Below are positions 15,299-22,672 of a stretch of DNA of 23,926 bases, one piece after another. The notes beneath the pieces are model-generated. The model was not told the origin of the DNA and did not search any database. It saw nothing but the letters and a program-made list of their open reading frames with translations. Position numbers and translations under genes: made by a program. The number at the start of each line of letters is the position of its first letter. The stretch's first letter is position 1. Source of the DNA: Gemmatimonadaceae bacterium (lineage in GTDB: Bacteria > Gemmatimonadota > Gemmatimonadetes > Gemmatimonadales > Gemmatimonadaceae); the NCBI GenBank assembly GCA_016720905.1, contig JADKJT010000022.1, positions 1-23,926 of the forward strand, written 5' to 3'.

Positions 15299-17409
15299 GT
15301 GCGTCGTCCCCGGCGCGGGTGTTGATGGAGAGCGCGCTGCGCCCTTTCGCGCAGACGTTGTTGTCGCGCGACCTGGGGACCGGATTGCTGGTGCTGCTGG
15401 CGATTGCCACGCAGCCACGACTGGGCGTGTTCACCGTGGTGGCGGTGGCGGTGTCACAGGTTGCCGTTCGGGCGATGGGTCTGGGTGAGATGGCTGTACG
15501 CGAGGGGATCGCGGCGTGCGCCGCCATACTCACCACGCTGGCCCTGGTTTCCACACTGGGTGAGGTCACGTGGTCGATGGTGATTGGTGCGGCCGTGCTG
15601 TCGGTATTCGTCACAACCGCGCTGCAGGCATTGTTCAGTCGAGTCTTGTTGCCACCGCTGGCTGTGCCGTTCGTCGCCTCGGCGTGGATTGCGTTACTGG
15701 CATCGCGCGTGTGGCCGCCGATGTCCGGTGCCGCATCTTCCTTGATTTTTGCCGCACGCATCCCGACCGCCTGGCCGGGGGCGGATTGGTTGAATATCCC
15801 GGCGTCGATGATCTATGTGCACGGCGCGGTGGCGGGGCTGCTGGTGCTCGCGGCCATCGCCTGGCACAGTCGTATTGCCCTGCTATTGGCGATGTTCGGC
15901 GCGGCCGGTGCCGCGATCGCCCGCGCGATGTTCCGTCCGGACGTGTTGTGGTCGGACATCGATACCATGGCCGCGTTCAATGCCATGCTCACGGCGATGG
16001 CCCTGGGCGGGGTGTGGTTTGTGCCCCATGTGACGTCCATCGCGCTGGCGTTGATCGGCGCCATGCTGACCGCCGTGTTGACCTGGGCGCTCAGTCCAGT
16101 GGCCGGTGCGCTGGGACTGCCGCTGTTGTCACTGCCCTTCGCCATCACCACCCTGTTGGTGCTGTTGGCGGCCCGCATGCGCGAGCACGATCGATGGCCC
16201 ACATCGGCGGTGCCGGCCGATCGTCCAGAGGACGCGTTGACGTCACACCTTATGCGCATCCGTCGGTTTGGTGACTTTGCGTGGCTGCCGTTCCGTCTGC
16301 CATTCCGCGGTGCGTGGGTGGTGACGCAAGCGCACAACGGTGCCCATACGCACAAGGGCCCGTGGCGCTTTGCCTTTGACTTTGAAGTGGCGTCGCACGA
16401 TGGCCGGACGTACGACGGTGCGGGAACTGAGGTCACCGACTTCCGGTGTTACGGCCTGCCGATTCTGGCCGCGGGCACCGGCACCGTGGAGCAGATCATC
16501 GACGGTGTGCCGGACAACGCGGTGGGCGGCGTGAATGCGCGCGACAACTGGGGCAATACCGTCGTCATGGCGCACGGCGCCAATCTGTTCTCGGTGTATG
16601 CCCATTTGCGTTCGGGATCCATTCGCGTGAAGGTTGGCGACCGCGTGAAAGCCGGCGCGGAACTTGGCCGCTGCGGCAACTCCGGGCGCTCCCTCACACC
16701 TCACTTGCACTTTCAGGTGCAGCGCGGCGCTGTGTTGGGTAGTGAAACCGTTCCGGCGGACTTTGGCGATGTCATCACGCGGCACGTGAATACCGCCGCC
16801 CTGGCGCACCGCGTGATACCGATGGAAGGCGATACAGTGCGTCCCATCGTTCGCGATGACGTCCTGGCGCGCGCCTTGGCATTTCCCGCGGGTTCCGAGT
16901 GGCTGTTCGAGGATCCGCTCACGGGTCGACGGGAACACGCGCGGGTTGAGGTCGACCTGTACAGTCGACTGGTCCTGCAATCCGATGCCGCGCGCGTCTA
17001 CCTGGAAGTCTATGACACCGGCTTGGTCGTCATCGCGTTCGACGGCTCGCGCCAGTCGCTGTTGCGCAGCCTGCCGCTGGCACTGGCGCGCATGCCGTTC
17101 GATCAGGAATCCTCCATTACCTGGAGTGATCGCGTGCCCCGTCGCCTGATGTCCACCTGGGCCAGCGCCTTCGTGGAGCTGCTGGCGGTGGTGGCTCCGG
17201 GCTGGACCGACCACGAGATCCGCTATCAGGCCCGACGCCACGAAGGCACGGTGGTGGTGGAAGGAACCACCAGTCGATATCGCACACGCACCGTGGTGTC
17301 GTTCAGTGATGCGCCGCACCGGATCGAGGTGCGCAATGTGCGCGACGAGTTGCTGCGCACCGTGATCTTTCATCCCGTGTCGGCGGCACCGGCGGAGCAT
17401 TCAGCATGA
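15295..17409 (+). CDS. Urea-transporter-like membrane domain fused to M23 metallopeptidase domain
   Basis: 704 residues from GTG at 15295, overlapping the previous stop as GTGA; the longer frame upstream is a shadow of the decarboxylase gene. Residues ~10-300 form roughly eight to ten hydrophobic helices with features of the urea transporter family (opening ALRPFAQTLLSRDLGTGLL; later MIYVHGA and FNAMLTAMALGGVWF). Residues ~345-480 are an M23/LytM-type zinc peptidase: HTHKGPWRFAFDF (His351/His353, Asp362), YAHL (His437), and HLHF (His470, His472), so the zinc site looks complete. Positions ~500-704 hold a beta-rich domain I do not recognise. M23 enzymes cut peptidoglycan cross-bridges or glycine-rich peptides in the periplasm. 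The fusion suggests a channel coupled to periplasmic processing. It also overlaps the next gene by 4 bases. Confidence 0.85.
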   Translation: MSASSPARVLMESALRPFAQTLLSRDLGTGLLVLLAIATQPRLGVFTVVAVAVSQVAVRAMGLGEMAVREGIAACAAILTTLALVSTLGEVTWSMVIGAAVLSVFVTTALQALFSRVLLPPLAVPFVASAWIALLASRVWPPMSGAASSLIFAARIPTAWPGADWLNIPASMIYVHGAVAGLLVLAAIAWHSRIALLLAMFGAAGAAIARAMFRPDVLWSDIDTMAAFNAMLTAMALGGVWFVPHVTSIALALIGAMLTAVLTWALSPVAGALGLPLLSLPFAITTLLVLLAARMREHDRWPTSAVPADRPEDALTSHLMRIRRFGDFAWLPFRLPFRGAWVVTQAHNGAHTHKGPWRFAFDFEVASHDGRTYDGAGTEVTDFRCYGLPILAAGTGTVEQIIDGVPDNAVGGVNARDNWGNTVVMAHGANLFSVYAHLRSGSIRVKVGDRVKAGAELGRCGNSGRSLTPHLHFQVQRGAVLGSETVPADFGDVITRHVNTAALAHRVIPMEGDTVRPIVRDDVLARALAFPAGSEWLFEDPLTGRREHARVEVDLYSRLVLQSDAARVYLEVYDTGLVVIAFDGSRQSLLRSLPLALARMPFDQESSITWSDRVPRRLMSTWASAFVELLAVVAPGWTDHEIRYQARRHEGTVVVEGTTSRYRTRTVVSFSDAPHRIEVRNVRDELLRTVIFHPVSAAPAEHSA

Positions 17410-18638
17410 AACGGATTGGCCTGACGCTCGTGCTGATGATGTCTGTCGTGCCGGGACTGGGAGCGCAGGACGCGCCCGGCGTCGACCAGCCGAAACCGTT
17501 ATTGGTGAACGCCAGCGTCCTCGCGTCGCCGTATGCCTGGGATCTGTCGCTGGCGTTCGAAACGGCCGGCGATGTGCGCGGCGCGCGCACCGTCATGGTC
17601 AACCGGTACGGCGCGCGTCCCGGATCGTATGTGCCCTGCGTGCGACTGGCCTGGCTGAACCTGCAGCTTGGTGATGTAACCGAGGCCATCGCGCTGTACC
17701 GACGGGCACGCGCCTTGGACGACTCACAGACCGAAGCGCCTGCCGGACTGGCGCTGGCGCTCACGCGCGTGGGATATCTGGCGCTGGAACGCGGTGACTA
17801 CCCGATGGCGCGACGATCGTGGGAAGAGGCGCTGGTGCACGAGCCGCTCAACCAGAGCGCGAAGCAGGGTCTCACGCTGGTCGGACGGTCCGACGAGATC
17901 GCGCCGGAAGTGTGGATCGGGCACATCAACGCCTCGCAGAACTCGTCGTCATCGAATGTGCTGTACGCGGCGTTACCGGTGCGGGTGAATCCCTGGTTGA
18001 CGCTGCGCGCGGCATTTCGCAGCGTTGGCACGCCGTCGGCGGCGCTCAACACCGTTCCGTTCTTCGGGTCGCAGCGCGAGATGTTTGGCGGCGTGCAGGT
18101 GGAACACGGCCGCAGCGCTACCGAAGTGGTCGGATTCCGGTTGACCAACGACGTGTCGTCCAGCAATGGCGCAGCCGTGGGCCTGCGTGTTGGCGGTCGT
18201 GCGGGAGCCACCATGATGGCGTCGGCGATTCAGACCACCGCCGGATCAAATATTCAGGTGGCCCCGTCGGCCTATCGATGGGTGCGACCATCACTGCGCC
18301 TGTCACTCGGCACGCGCGTGACCCGTGACTCGGCGTTGACCGGCGTGAGCGGCCTGCTCGGAGCCACCTGGCATGGACGTCAGGCCGACGTCGATGTGCG
18401 CATACACGCGGGCACTGAGCGGTGGGCATTTGATCTCGCCGGCCCCACCATCCTCTCGTTTCTCGCCCAAACCTCAGGCGGCGGGAGTGTGACCGGCTCG
18501 GTGCCGTTTGCCAGTGGCGCCACGCTCAGTGTGCAAGCGCAGATGGAGCGTATCGTGTCAACGTCGCTGGGTGACGGGTGGTATCGCAGCATCGCCATCG
18601 GCATGCGATTCGTGCCGAAAGATGGTACTCGTCGGTAA
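17406..18638 (+). CDS. TPR protein with C-terminal outer-membrane beta-barrel
   Basis: 410 residues; ATG overlaps the preceding TGA as ATGA. A signal peptide ends around residue 20 (VVPGLGAQD). Residues ~40-160 hold TPR-like helix pairs (AWLNLQLGDVTEAIALYRRA; YLALERGDYPMARRSWEEAL). From ~170 to the end the sequence alternates polar and hydrophobic residues with aromatic girdles (LYAALPVRVNPWLTLRAAF, WYRSIAIGMRFVP), as expected of transmembrane beta strands. The layout recalls YaiO-type proteins, which join TPRs to an outer-membrane barrel. It likely forms the outer-membrane end of the pathway encoded by this operon (inference from position and localisation). Confidence 0.75.
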   Translation: MKRIGLTLVLMMSVVPGLGAQDAPGVDQPKPLLVNASVLASPYAWDLSLAFETAGDVRGARTVMVNRYGARPGSYVPCVRLAWLNLQLGDVTEAIALYRRARALDDSQTEAPAGLALALTRVGYLALERGDYPMARRSWEEALVHEPLNQSAKQGLTLVGRSDEIAPEVWIGHINASQNSSSSNVLYAALPVRVNPWLTLRAAFRSVGTPSAALNTVPFFGSQREMFGGVQVEHGRSATEVVGFRLTNDVSSSNGAAVGLRVGGRAGATMMASAIQTTAGSNIQVAPSAYRWVRPSLRLSLGTRVTRDSALTGVSGLLGATWHGRQADVDVRIHAGTERWAFDLAGPTILSFLAQTSGGGSVTGSVPFASGATLSVQAQMERIVSTSLGDGWYRSIAIGMRFVPKDGTRR

Positions 18639-18643
18639 TCACT

Positions 18644-18667
18644 TAGAATCAGAACATTCATGGAGAG
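18644..18667 (+). promoter_or_regulatory. Ribosome binding site and possible -10 box for the secreted TPR gene
   Basis: GGAGAG at 18662-18667 sits 6 bases before ATG 18674 and only 3 before the in-frame GTG at 18671, which favours the ATG. TAGAAT at 18644-18649 matches the -10-like hexamer found before the PqqD gene, but no good -35 is visible, so an internal promoter is only possible. Confidence 0.4.
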
Positions 18668-18673
18668 AACGTG

Positions 18674-19303
18674 ATGAGCAGCATCGTATCCCCGCGTGTC
18701 GCGGTTGGCGTTGGTATCCTGTTGGCACTCGCGTGGCCGTCGGCGCAAGCGCAGGGCACTCGTGCCCCTTCGCTCTATCGTGAGTCGTACGCGCTGGAGG
18801 CCAAGCGCGAGTACCCGGCCGCCCTGGCCAAGGTACGCGAAGCGAAACAAGCGGGCAGCAATGCGTATTTCGCCAATCTCCGCATGGGATGGCTGTCCTA
18901 TCTCGCGGGTGACTATGTCGCGTCGGCCGCCAGTTATGCGGACGCGGTGACGGCCGAACCCAAGGCCATCGAACCGAAGCTCGGGCGCACATTGCCCTTG
19001 CTCGCTGCCGGCAACTGGCGCGAACTCGAACGCGCGTGTCGTGAGGTGCTGTCGCTCGACGCGCAGAATGTGAGTGCGTTATCCCGGCTGGCCATCGCGC
19101 AATACAACAGCGGGAATTTCGCGGATGCGGCCGCGAGTTACCGAAAGCTCATTGACGCGTATCCGTCCGATCTCGATTTCAAGACGGGACTGGGCTGGGC
19201 GCTACTCAAGCAGGGTCGTACGGGCGACGCGCGACCGCTGTTCGAGGCCGTGCTGGCCGTGTCGCCGGACAACCTGAATGCGTTGAAGGGGCTGGGGCGC
19301 TAG
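18674..19303 (+). CDS. Secreted tetratricopeptide-repeat protein
   Basis: 209 residues from ATG 18674. A signal peptide with a hydrophobic core (VGILLALAWPSAQAQG) ends near residue 28. The rest is almost entirely TPR: RESYALEAKREYPAALAKV, NLRMGWLSYLAGDYVASAAS, LSRLAIAQYNSGNFADAAAS, GLGWALLKQGRTGDARPLF. TPRs are protein-docking scaffolds with no catalysis. It is probably periplasmic and 35 bases downstream of the TPR-barrel gene, so it may bridge the inner-membrane M23 fusion and the outer-membrane barrel. Its TAG shares the CTAG bases with the stop of the convergent EVE gene. Confidence 0.85.
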   Translation: MSSIVSPRVAVGVGILLALAWPSAQAQGTRAPSLYRESYALEAKREYPAALAKVREAKQAGSNAYFANLRMGWLSYLAGDYVASAASYADAVTAEPKAIEPKLGRTLPLLAAGNWRELERACREVLSLDAQNVSALSRLAIAQYNSGNFADAAASYRKLIDAYPSDLDFKTGLGWALLKQGRTGDARPLFEAVLAVSPDNLNALKGLGR

Positions 19304-19908
19304 CCGGCGGCTCCCAGCGCCACCACGAGATCCCACTCGGTTTTCGTAACCGGGACCACCGACAGGCGCCCCACCTTGATCAGGGCCATCTGCGACAACG
19401 TTGCGTGCGCCTTGATTTCGGGAAGCGGAACCGCGCGGGAGAACTTGGAAACGGCGCGCACGTCCACCATGAACCACGTTGGCGCCGCTGGATCCGATTT
19501 GGCGTCGTAATAGTCACTGGTTCTGTCGAACGCCGTCGCATCGGGATATCCCTCGCGCACCACTTCGCAGATGCCGACAATGGCCGAGGGCTCGGCGTTG
19601 GAGTGGTAGTAGAACGCCAGATCGCCCTTCTTCATGCCGTCGCGCAGAAAGTTGCGCGCGCTGGTGTTGCGCACGCAGTCCCAGCCGGTGGTCTTGTTGG
19701 GGGCGGCCAGCAGGTCGTCGAATGAAAAGACGTCCGGTTCGGATTTCACCAGCCAGTAGCGGCGCTCACCCTTGGTACGAGGGGCGAACACATGCGCCCA
19801 CTTGCCCTGTTCGTAGGGCAGGGATTGCGGCGCCTTCTTTGCTGGCGTGACGTTCGCTTTTGCGGCCGGCTTTTTCGCGACCTGCTTGCTCGCCTTCTTG
19901 GCTGGCAT
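19300..19908 (-). CDS. EVE-domain protein with Lys/Ala-rich N-terminal tail
   Basis: 202 residues. Residues ~48-200 are a complete EVE (DUF55) domain: RYWLVKSEPDVFSFDDL, the GWDCVRNTSARNFL signature (consensus W-x-G-V-R-N-x-x-A-R-N), GDLAFYYHSN, IVGICEVVREGYPD and a closing RLSVVPVTKTEWD. It is related to human THYN1; the fold belongs with PUA/YTH-like domains and reads modified bases in nucleic acids. The first ~30 residues are rich in Lys, Ala and Pro (AKKASKQVAKKPAAKA), like histone H1 or bacterial nucleoid proteins, and should bind nucleic acid non-specifically. No restriction or modification genes are adjacent. It is convergent with the TPR gene, with overlapping stop codons. Confidence 0.9.
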   Translation of the reverse strand: MPAKKASKQVAKKPAAKANVTPAKKAPQSLPYEQGKWAHVFAPRTKGERRYWLVKSEPDVFSFDDLLAAPNKTTGWDCVRNTSARNFLRDGMKKGDLAFYYHSNAEPSAIVGICEVVREGYPDATAFDRTSDYYDAKSDPAAPTWFMVDVRAVSKFSRAVPLPEIKAHATLSQMALIKVGRLSVVPVTKTEWDLVVALGAAG

Positions 19909-20011
19909 TACTCGTCACGCCTCGGATCTGTGATTGTGGTGGGGCCCTCGACATCGCCACAAGAGTGCGTACGGGGCGTCCCGAAAACAACTGTCTGCCC
20001 CGTCGAAGCGT

Positions 20012-20572
20012 TCAACCCGCCGCCACGACTCGTCGGTCGCGAATGAGGTCGCACACCGTCGTGAAGTTCTGCTCCGTGCAGTAAATCCCCACCGGCTTTG
20101 AACCGAGTCCGGCGCGAATCTGGACGTAGCGGCTTCGTGCGCGGACAGTGACCTTGCGAATGGCGCTCCAGGCAATGAACGCCTCCTGCTCCGACCGTGC
20201 GAGCAGCCCTGCGCCGACCGCTCCGGGGGCGCGAGCAAAGGCGCCCAGCAGTGTGGCCGCGTCGGCTGCTCCGCGCGACCCTTTGCCGAGTTGGAAGTGC
20301 ACCCCCCGATCGGTCAGCACGTACGCGGCGGTGAAGCCGCCCGAGACGTCGATGATTGCTCCGACCAGTGCCCAGAGCACGGCGAACAGGCTCAGGCCAC
20401 CGGCGAGCACTAACATGCCGTCGCTCGGTTGAACGGTGAACGCCACGATGATGGCGATCACCGTGACCGGGATTCCGAATACCAGCACAAAGCTCTTCCA
20501 CAGGCGGCCGCTGGTGAGCATTCGAATGCGATGGCTCCATCCGGGAAGGAGCACCTGCTCGGTGTCATTCAA
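20012..20572 (-). CDS. Two-helix membrane protein with PH-like C-terminal domain
   Basis: 186 residues from a TTG start at 20572. That start is chosen because AGGAGG (complement of 20581-20586) lies 8 bases ahead; the longer frame from ATG 20641 has no such site and adds 23 polar residues. Two hydrophobic helices (~27-47 and ~53-74) are separated by a short loop. The C-terminal part has a YVLTDRGVHF strand, an AFIAWSAIRKVTV strand pair, and RYVQIRAGLGSKPVGIYCTEQNF. The pattern recalls bacterial PH-like membrane proteins, where a helical hairpin carries a cytoplasmic PH-fold domain. I cannot name a function. It is divergent from the zinc-ribbon/HExxH genes. Confidence 0.65.
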   Translation of the reverse strand: MNDTEQVLLPGWSHRIRMLTSGRLWKSFVLVFGIPVTVIAIIVAFTVQPSDGMLVLAGGLSLFAVLWALVGAIIDVSGGFTAAYVLTDRGVHFQLGKGSRGAADAATLLGAFARAPGAVGAGLLARSEQEAFIAWSAIRKVTVRARSRYVQIRAGLGSKPVGIYCTEQNFTTVCDLIRDRRVVAAG

Positions 20573-20779
20573 TGACCGGTCCTCCTGATCAGGCGCTCCG
20601 CTGGTCGCTGCGCTTCGCCGTTCCACTCGGCAGTGCGCCAAATGTGGTCGGCGGGTGCTTGCACACTGACGAATTTTCAGCGACGGCAGCAGGGGGAATT
20701 CCCTGACAACGCCAGCAAGCGAGTCATGTAGCTTTTTCCGACCACTTCTGTGTGGCGGCGGAATCGCCGCTGGGTTCCA
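20573..20779. promoter_or_regulatory. Divergent intergenic region with the ribosome binding site of the PH-like gene
   Basis: 207 bases between divergent starts. The clear element is CCTCCT at 20581-20586, a perfect AGGAGG Shine-Dalgarno on the minus strand, the best in the window, which decides the TTG start at 20572. No convincing promoter hexamers or hairpins were seen for either direction. Confidence 0.6.
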
Positions 20780-21126
20780 ATGATGTCCTCACAAAGCGTA
20801 GCGGAACCACTGAGGTTTTGCGAGCAGTGCGGTACGCCGCTTGTTGCCGGCGCCCGCTTCTGTGAAAACATGCGGCCTCGCCATCGGCAGCCCGGCGCCA
20901 TCGGCTGGCGACCGCTGCGGTCGTCCCCGAGGCGGGGGTCGTACCGGCACGTCTCGCCGCCGCAGGCCCCTTCGTCACGAACGCTTCCACGGCCATCATC
21001 GCCGCGGCGGCTCTTGTGCTCGTTACCGGTGGCGAGGGGAACGTGGAGGTCGCGCTGCGGGAGTATCGCGCGGCGTACGCGGAATGGCAGCGCCTGGATT
21101 CGCTGCGAAAGGGGCGGGCGCCATGA
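20780..21126 (+). pseudogene. Zinc-ribbon, single-helix membrane protein, disrupted by frameshifts
   Basis: From ATG 20780 (or 20783) the frame encodes a zinc ribbon with CEQC; the second pair begins FCEN but then breaks. Skipping one base at 20870 restores CENCG and a GC3-rich linker. A second shift near 20915-20920 enters a third frame that encodes VVPEAGVV, a hydrophobic helix (TAIIAAAALVLVTG) and a charged helix ending LRKGRAP. That frame's TGA overlaps the next gene's ATG as ATGA, which supports it as the true 3' coding frame. Two shifts within ~50 bases imply a decayed gene or a local sequence error; a single -1 shift would also join the ends but would destroy the ribbon. Confidence 0.6.
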
Positions 21127-22670
21127 GTCGACCTGTTCGCATGGTTGGTCCATGGCTAGGGGTCATGGCGCTCCTGTTCGTGACGCCGCTGATCGGGCTC
21201 AGTGAGTTGCACGCGTTGCGTGTGACAGACGCCAACTCAATGCAGCGACGGAATCCAATTGATGAATCGTACTGGCCACGATTCCCGTCGGACACCGAAC
21301 TGCAGTCTGCCGCCGACACTTTCATTCGCGATCATGTGGCTGGATACCGAGACAATGCCTGTCATGCCAGCGCCAGTGCCAACCCGGGCGAGATCACCAA
21401 GCTCCATCACAAGACCGACACAGAGCTCTTCAAGGCCCATTTGCGCTTTCTCTTTACTCAAGCGAACTACCCTTGGGGCTTTCGCGAAAAACGCTGTTTG
21501 ACCGAACAAGCGCCGGTGAGCAGTACGGATACCGTATACGCACTCCTGTGGTTCAACCCAGCAAGTGATCAGTTCTATTTCCTGGCCATCATGTCGCCTC
21601 TGGAGGAATACTGGCTCCCTGAATACGACGTCGGCTGGCCTGCGAACCCACCAACAGAGGGAGGCACCAAGCCGCCAGCAGGGGCGGATTCCACGTCCGC
21701 CTCGCCGTTTCCGTTGTGGCCTGTTCTGATCGGTGTGCTTGGCGTGCTTGGTGTCGGCAGCGTGATCGCACTGATTCGCAGCATGCTCGCCGCCCGCGCC
21801 GCCGCGGGTCCCGCCAGTGCCGCGAATAGCGATGACCCCAGCGCGCACCCGCCCAATCTGGCCGCCACTATTCCGATCTCGCGCAGTGACATCTACCTGA
21901 CGCCCGTGCCGCTGCAGGCGCACCAGCAGCTCGCCGCCGCCATCGCCCAGGCGCTCGGCGCCGACTGTGTGTCATTCACGCTGGCAGAGTGGAACGCGAG
22001 GAAGGGGAGCAAAGACCCCGCCGTCCTGGCAGCGCTGGAGGCGCGGCGGGATTCGGTGATGCGTAACGCGTTCGAGCGAATGCAGAAGTCGATGAACTTG
22101 CGGACGCCCATCAAGTTGGTGTTCGAGAACAACCCGAAAGGACCGTACTCCGGACAGTATCGACCCAACGCGTTAGGCGGGCCCGAGCTGATGATCGACA
22201 AGTCGGTTTCTCAGTGGGACTATGGACCACATCACGTGCTGGACACCCTCGCCCACGAACTGGAGCACGTTCGTCAGTGGGAGCCCGGGTCCGCGCTGGG
22301 AGATTCCACCACACGTGCCGTGGCCACCAAAAACGCCGCCGACTTCGTGGAGATGGAAACCGACTTTGAGAGCTATTCCGAGCAGTTCGTGGAGCGCGAC
22401 GCGAGCGCATTTGCCGGCGTCGTGAGCCGGGAGATCGCCGTGAAGGGTTATCTGTCCAAACTGGAAAGTCTGCGGAAGAAATGGGAAGAAGTGAAGTTGC
22501 GGGACAGTCTGCGCAGCTCGAAGTCAGTGTGGGAACTGTCCGACGACGATCTGCGCCTGCAGAAGCTGAAATCGTTCCTGAAGATCAAGCCCGGCGAGGA
22601 TATCTTTGAGAGGCTCAAACCGATGATCGGTACCGAGGATGCGCCCAGGCGCCGCCGACCGGAGAAGTGA
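21123..22670 (+). CDS. Membrane-anchored HExxH metallopeptidase-like protein
   Basis: 515 residues from ATG 21123, which overlaps the upstream TGA as ATGA; the frame is open further upstream but that part is not credible. A hydrophobic segment at ~8-27 and a second at ~197-218 flank an extracytoplasmic-looking domain. This domain (~30-190) has two cysteines (NACHAS, KRCLTEQ) that could form a disulfide. The C-terminal part contains LDTLAHELEHVRQW with HELEH at 378-382, a gluzincin/zincin motif, and ETDFESYSEQFVERDASAFA downstream, whose Glu424 or Asp426 could be the third metal ligand. The protein ends in a charged helical region. I do not recognise the family. Protease activity is likely but unproven; the catalytic part would be cytoplasmic if both hydrophobic segments span the membrane. 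Confidence 0.7.
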   Translation: MSRPVRMVGPWLGVMALLFVTPLIGLSELHALRVTDANSMQRRNPIDESYWPRFPSDTELQSAADTFIRDHVAGYRDNACHASASANPGEITKLHHKTDTELFKAHLRFLFTQANYPWGFREKRCLTEQAPVSSTDTVYALLWFNPASDQFYFLAIMSPLEEYWLPEYDVGWPANPPTEGGTKPPAGADSTSASPFPLWPVLIGVLGVLGVGSVIALIRSMLAARAAAGPASAANSDDPSAHPPNLAATIPISRSDIYLTPVPLQAHQQLAAAIAQALGADCVSFTLAEWNARKGSKDPAVLAALEARRDSVMRNAFERMQKSMNLRTPIKLVFENNPKGPYSGQYRPNALGGPELMIDKSVSQWDYGPHHVLDTLAHELEHVRQWEPGSALGDSTTRAVATKNAADFVEMETDFESYSEQFVERDASAFAGVVSREIAVKGYLSKLESLRKKWEEVKLRDSLRSSKSVWELSDDDLRLQKLKSFLKIKPGEDIFERLKPMIGTEDAPRRRRPEK

Positions 22671-22672
22671 CG

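Noticed and set aside
20572..20706. 44-codon plus-strand ORF between the divergent PH-like and zinc-ribbon genes
   Set aside because: No ribosome binding site and no domain; its ATG overlaps the opposite gene's start region. A C-A-K-C-G pattern in a neighbouring frame ends at a stop after a few codons and is probably chance.
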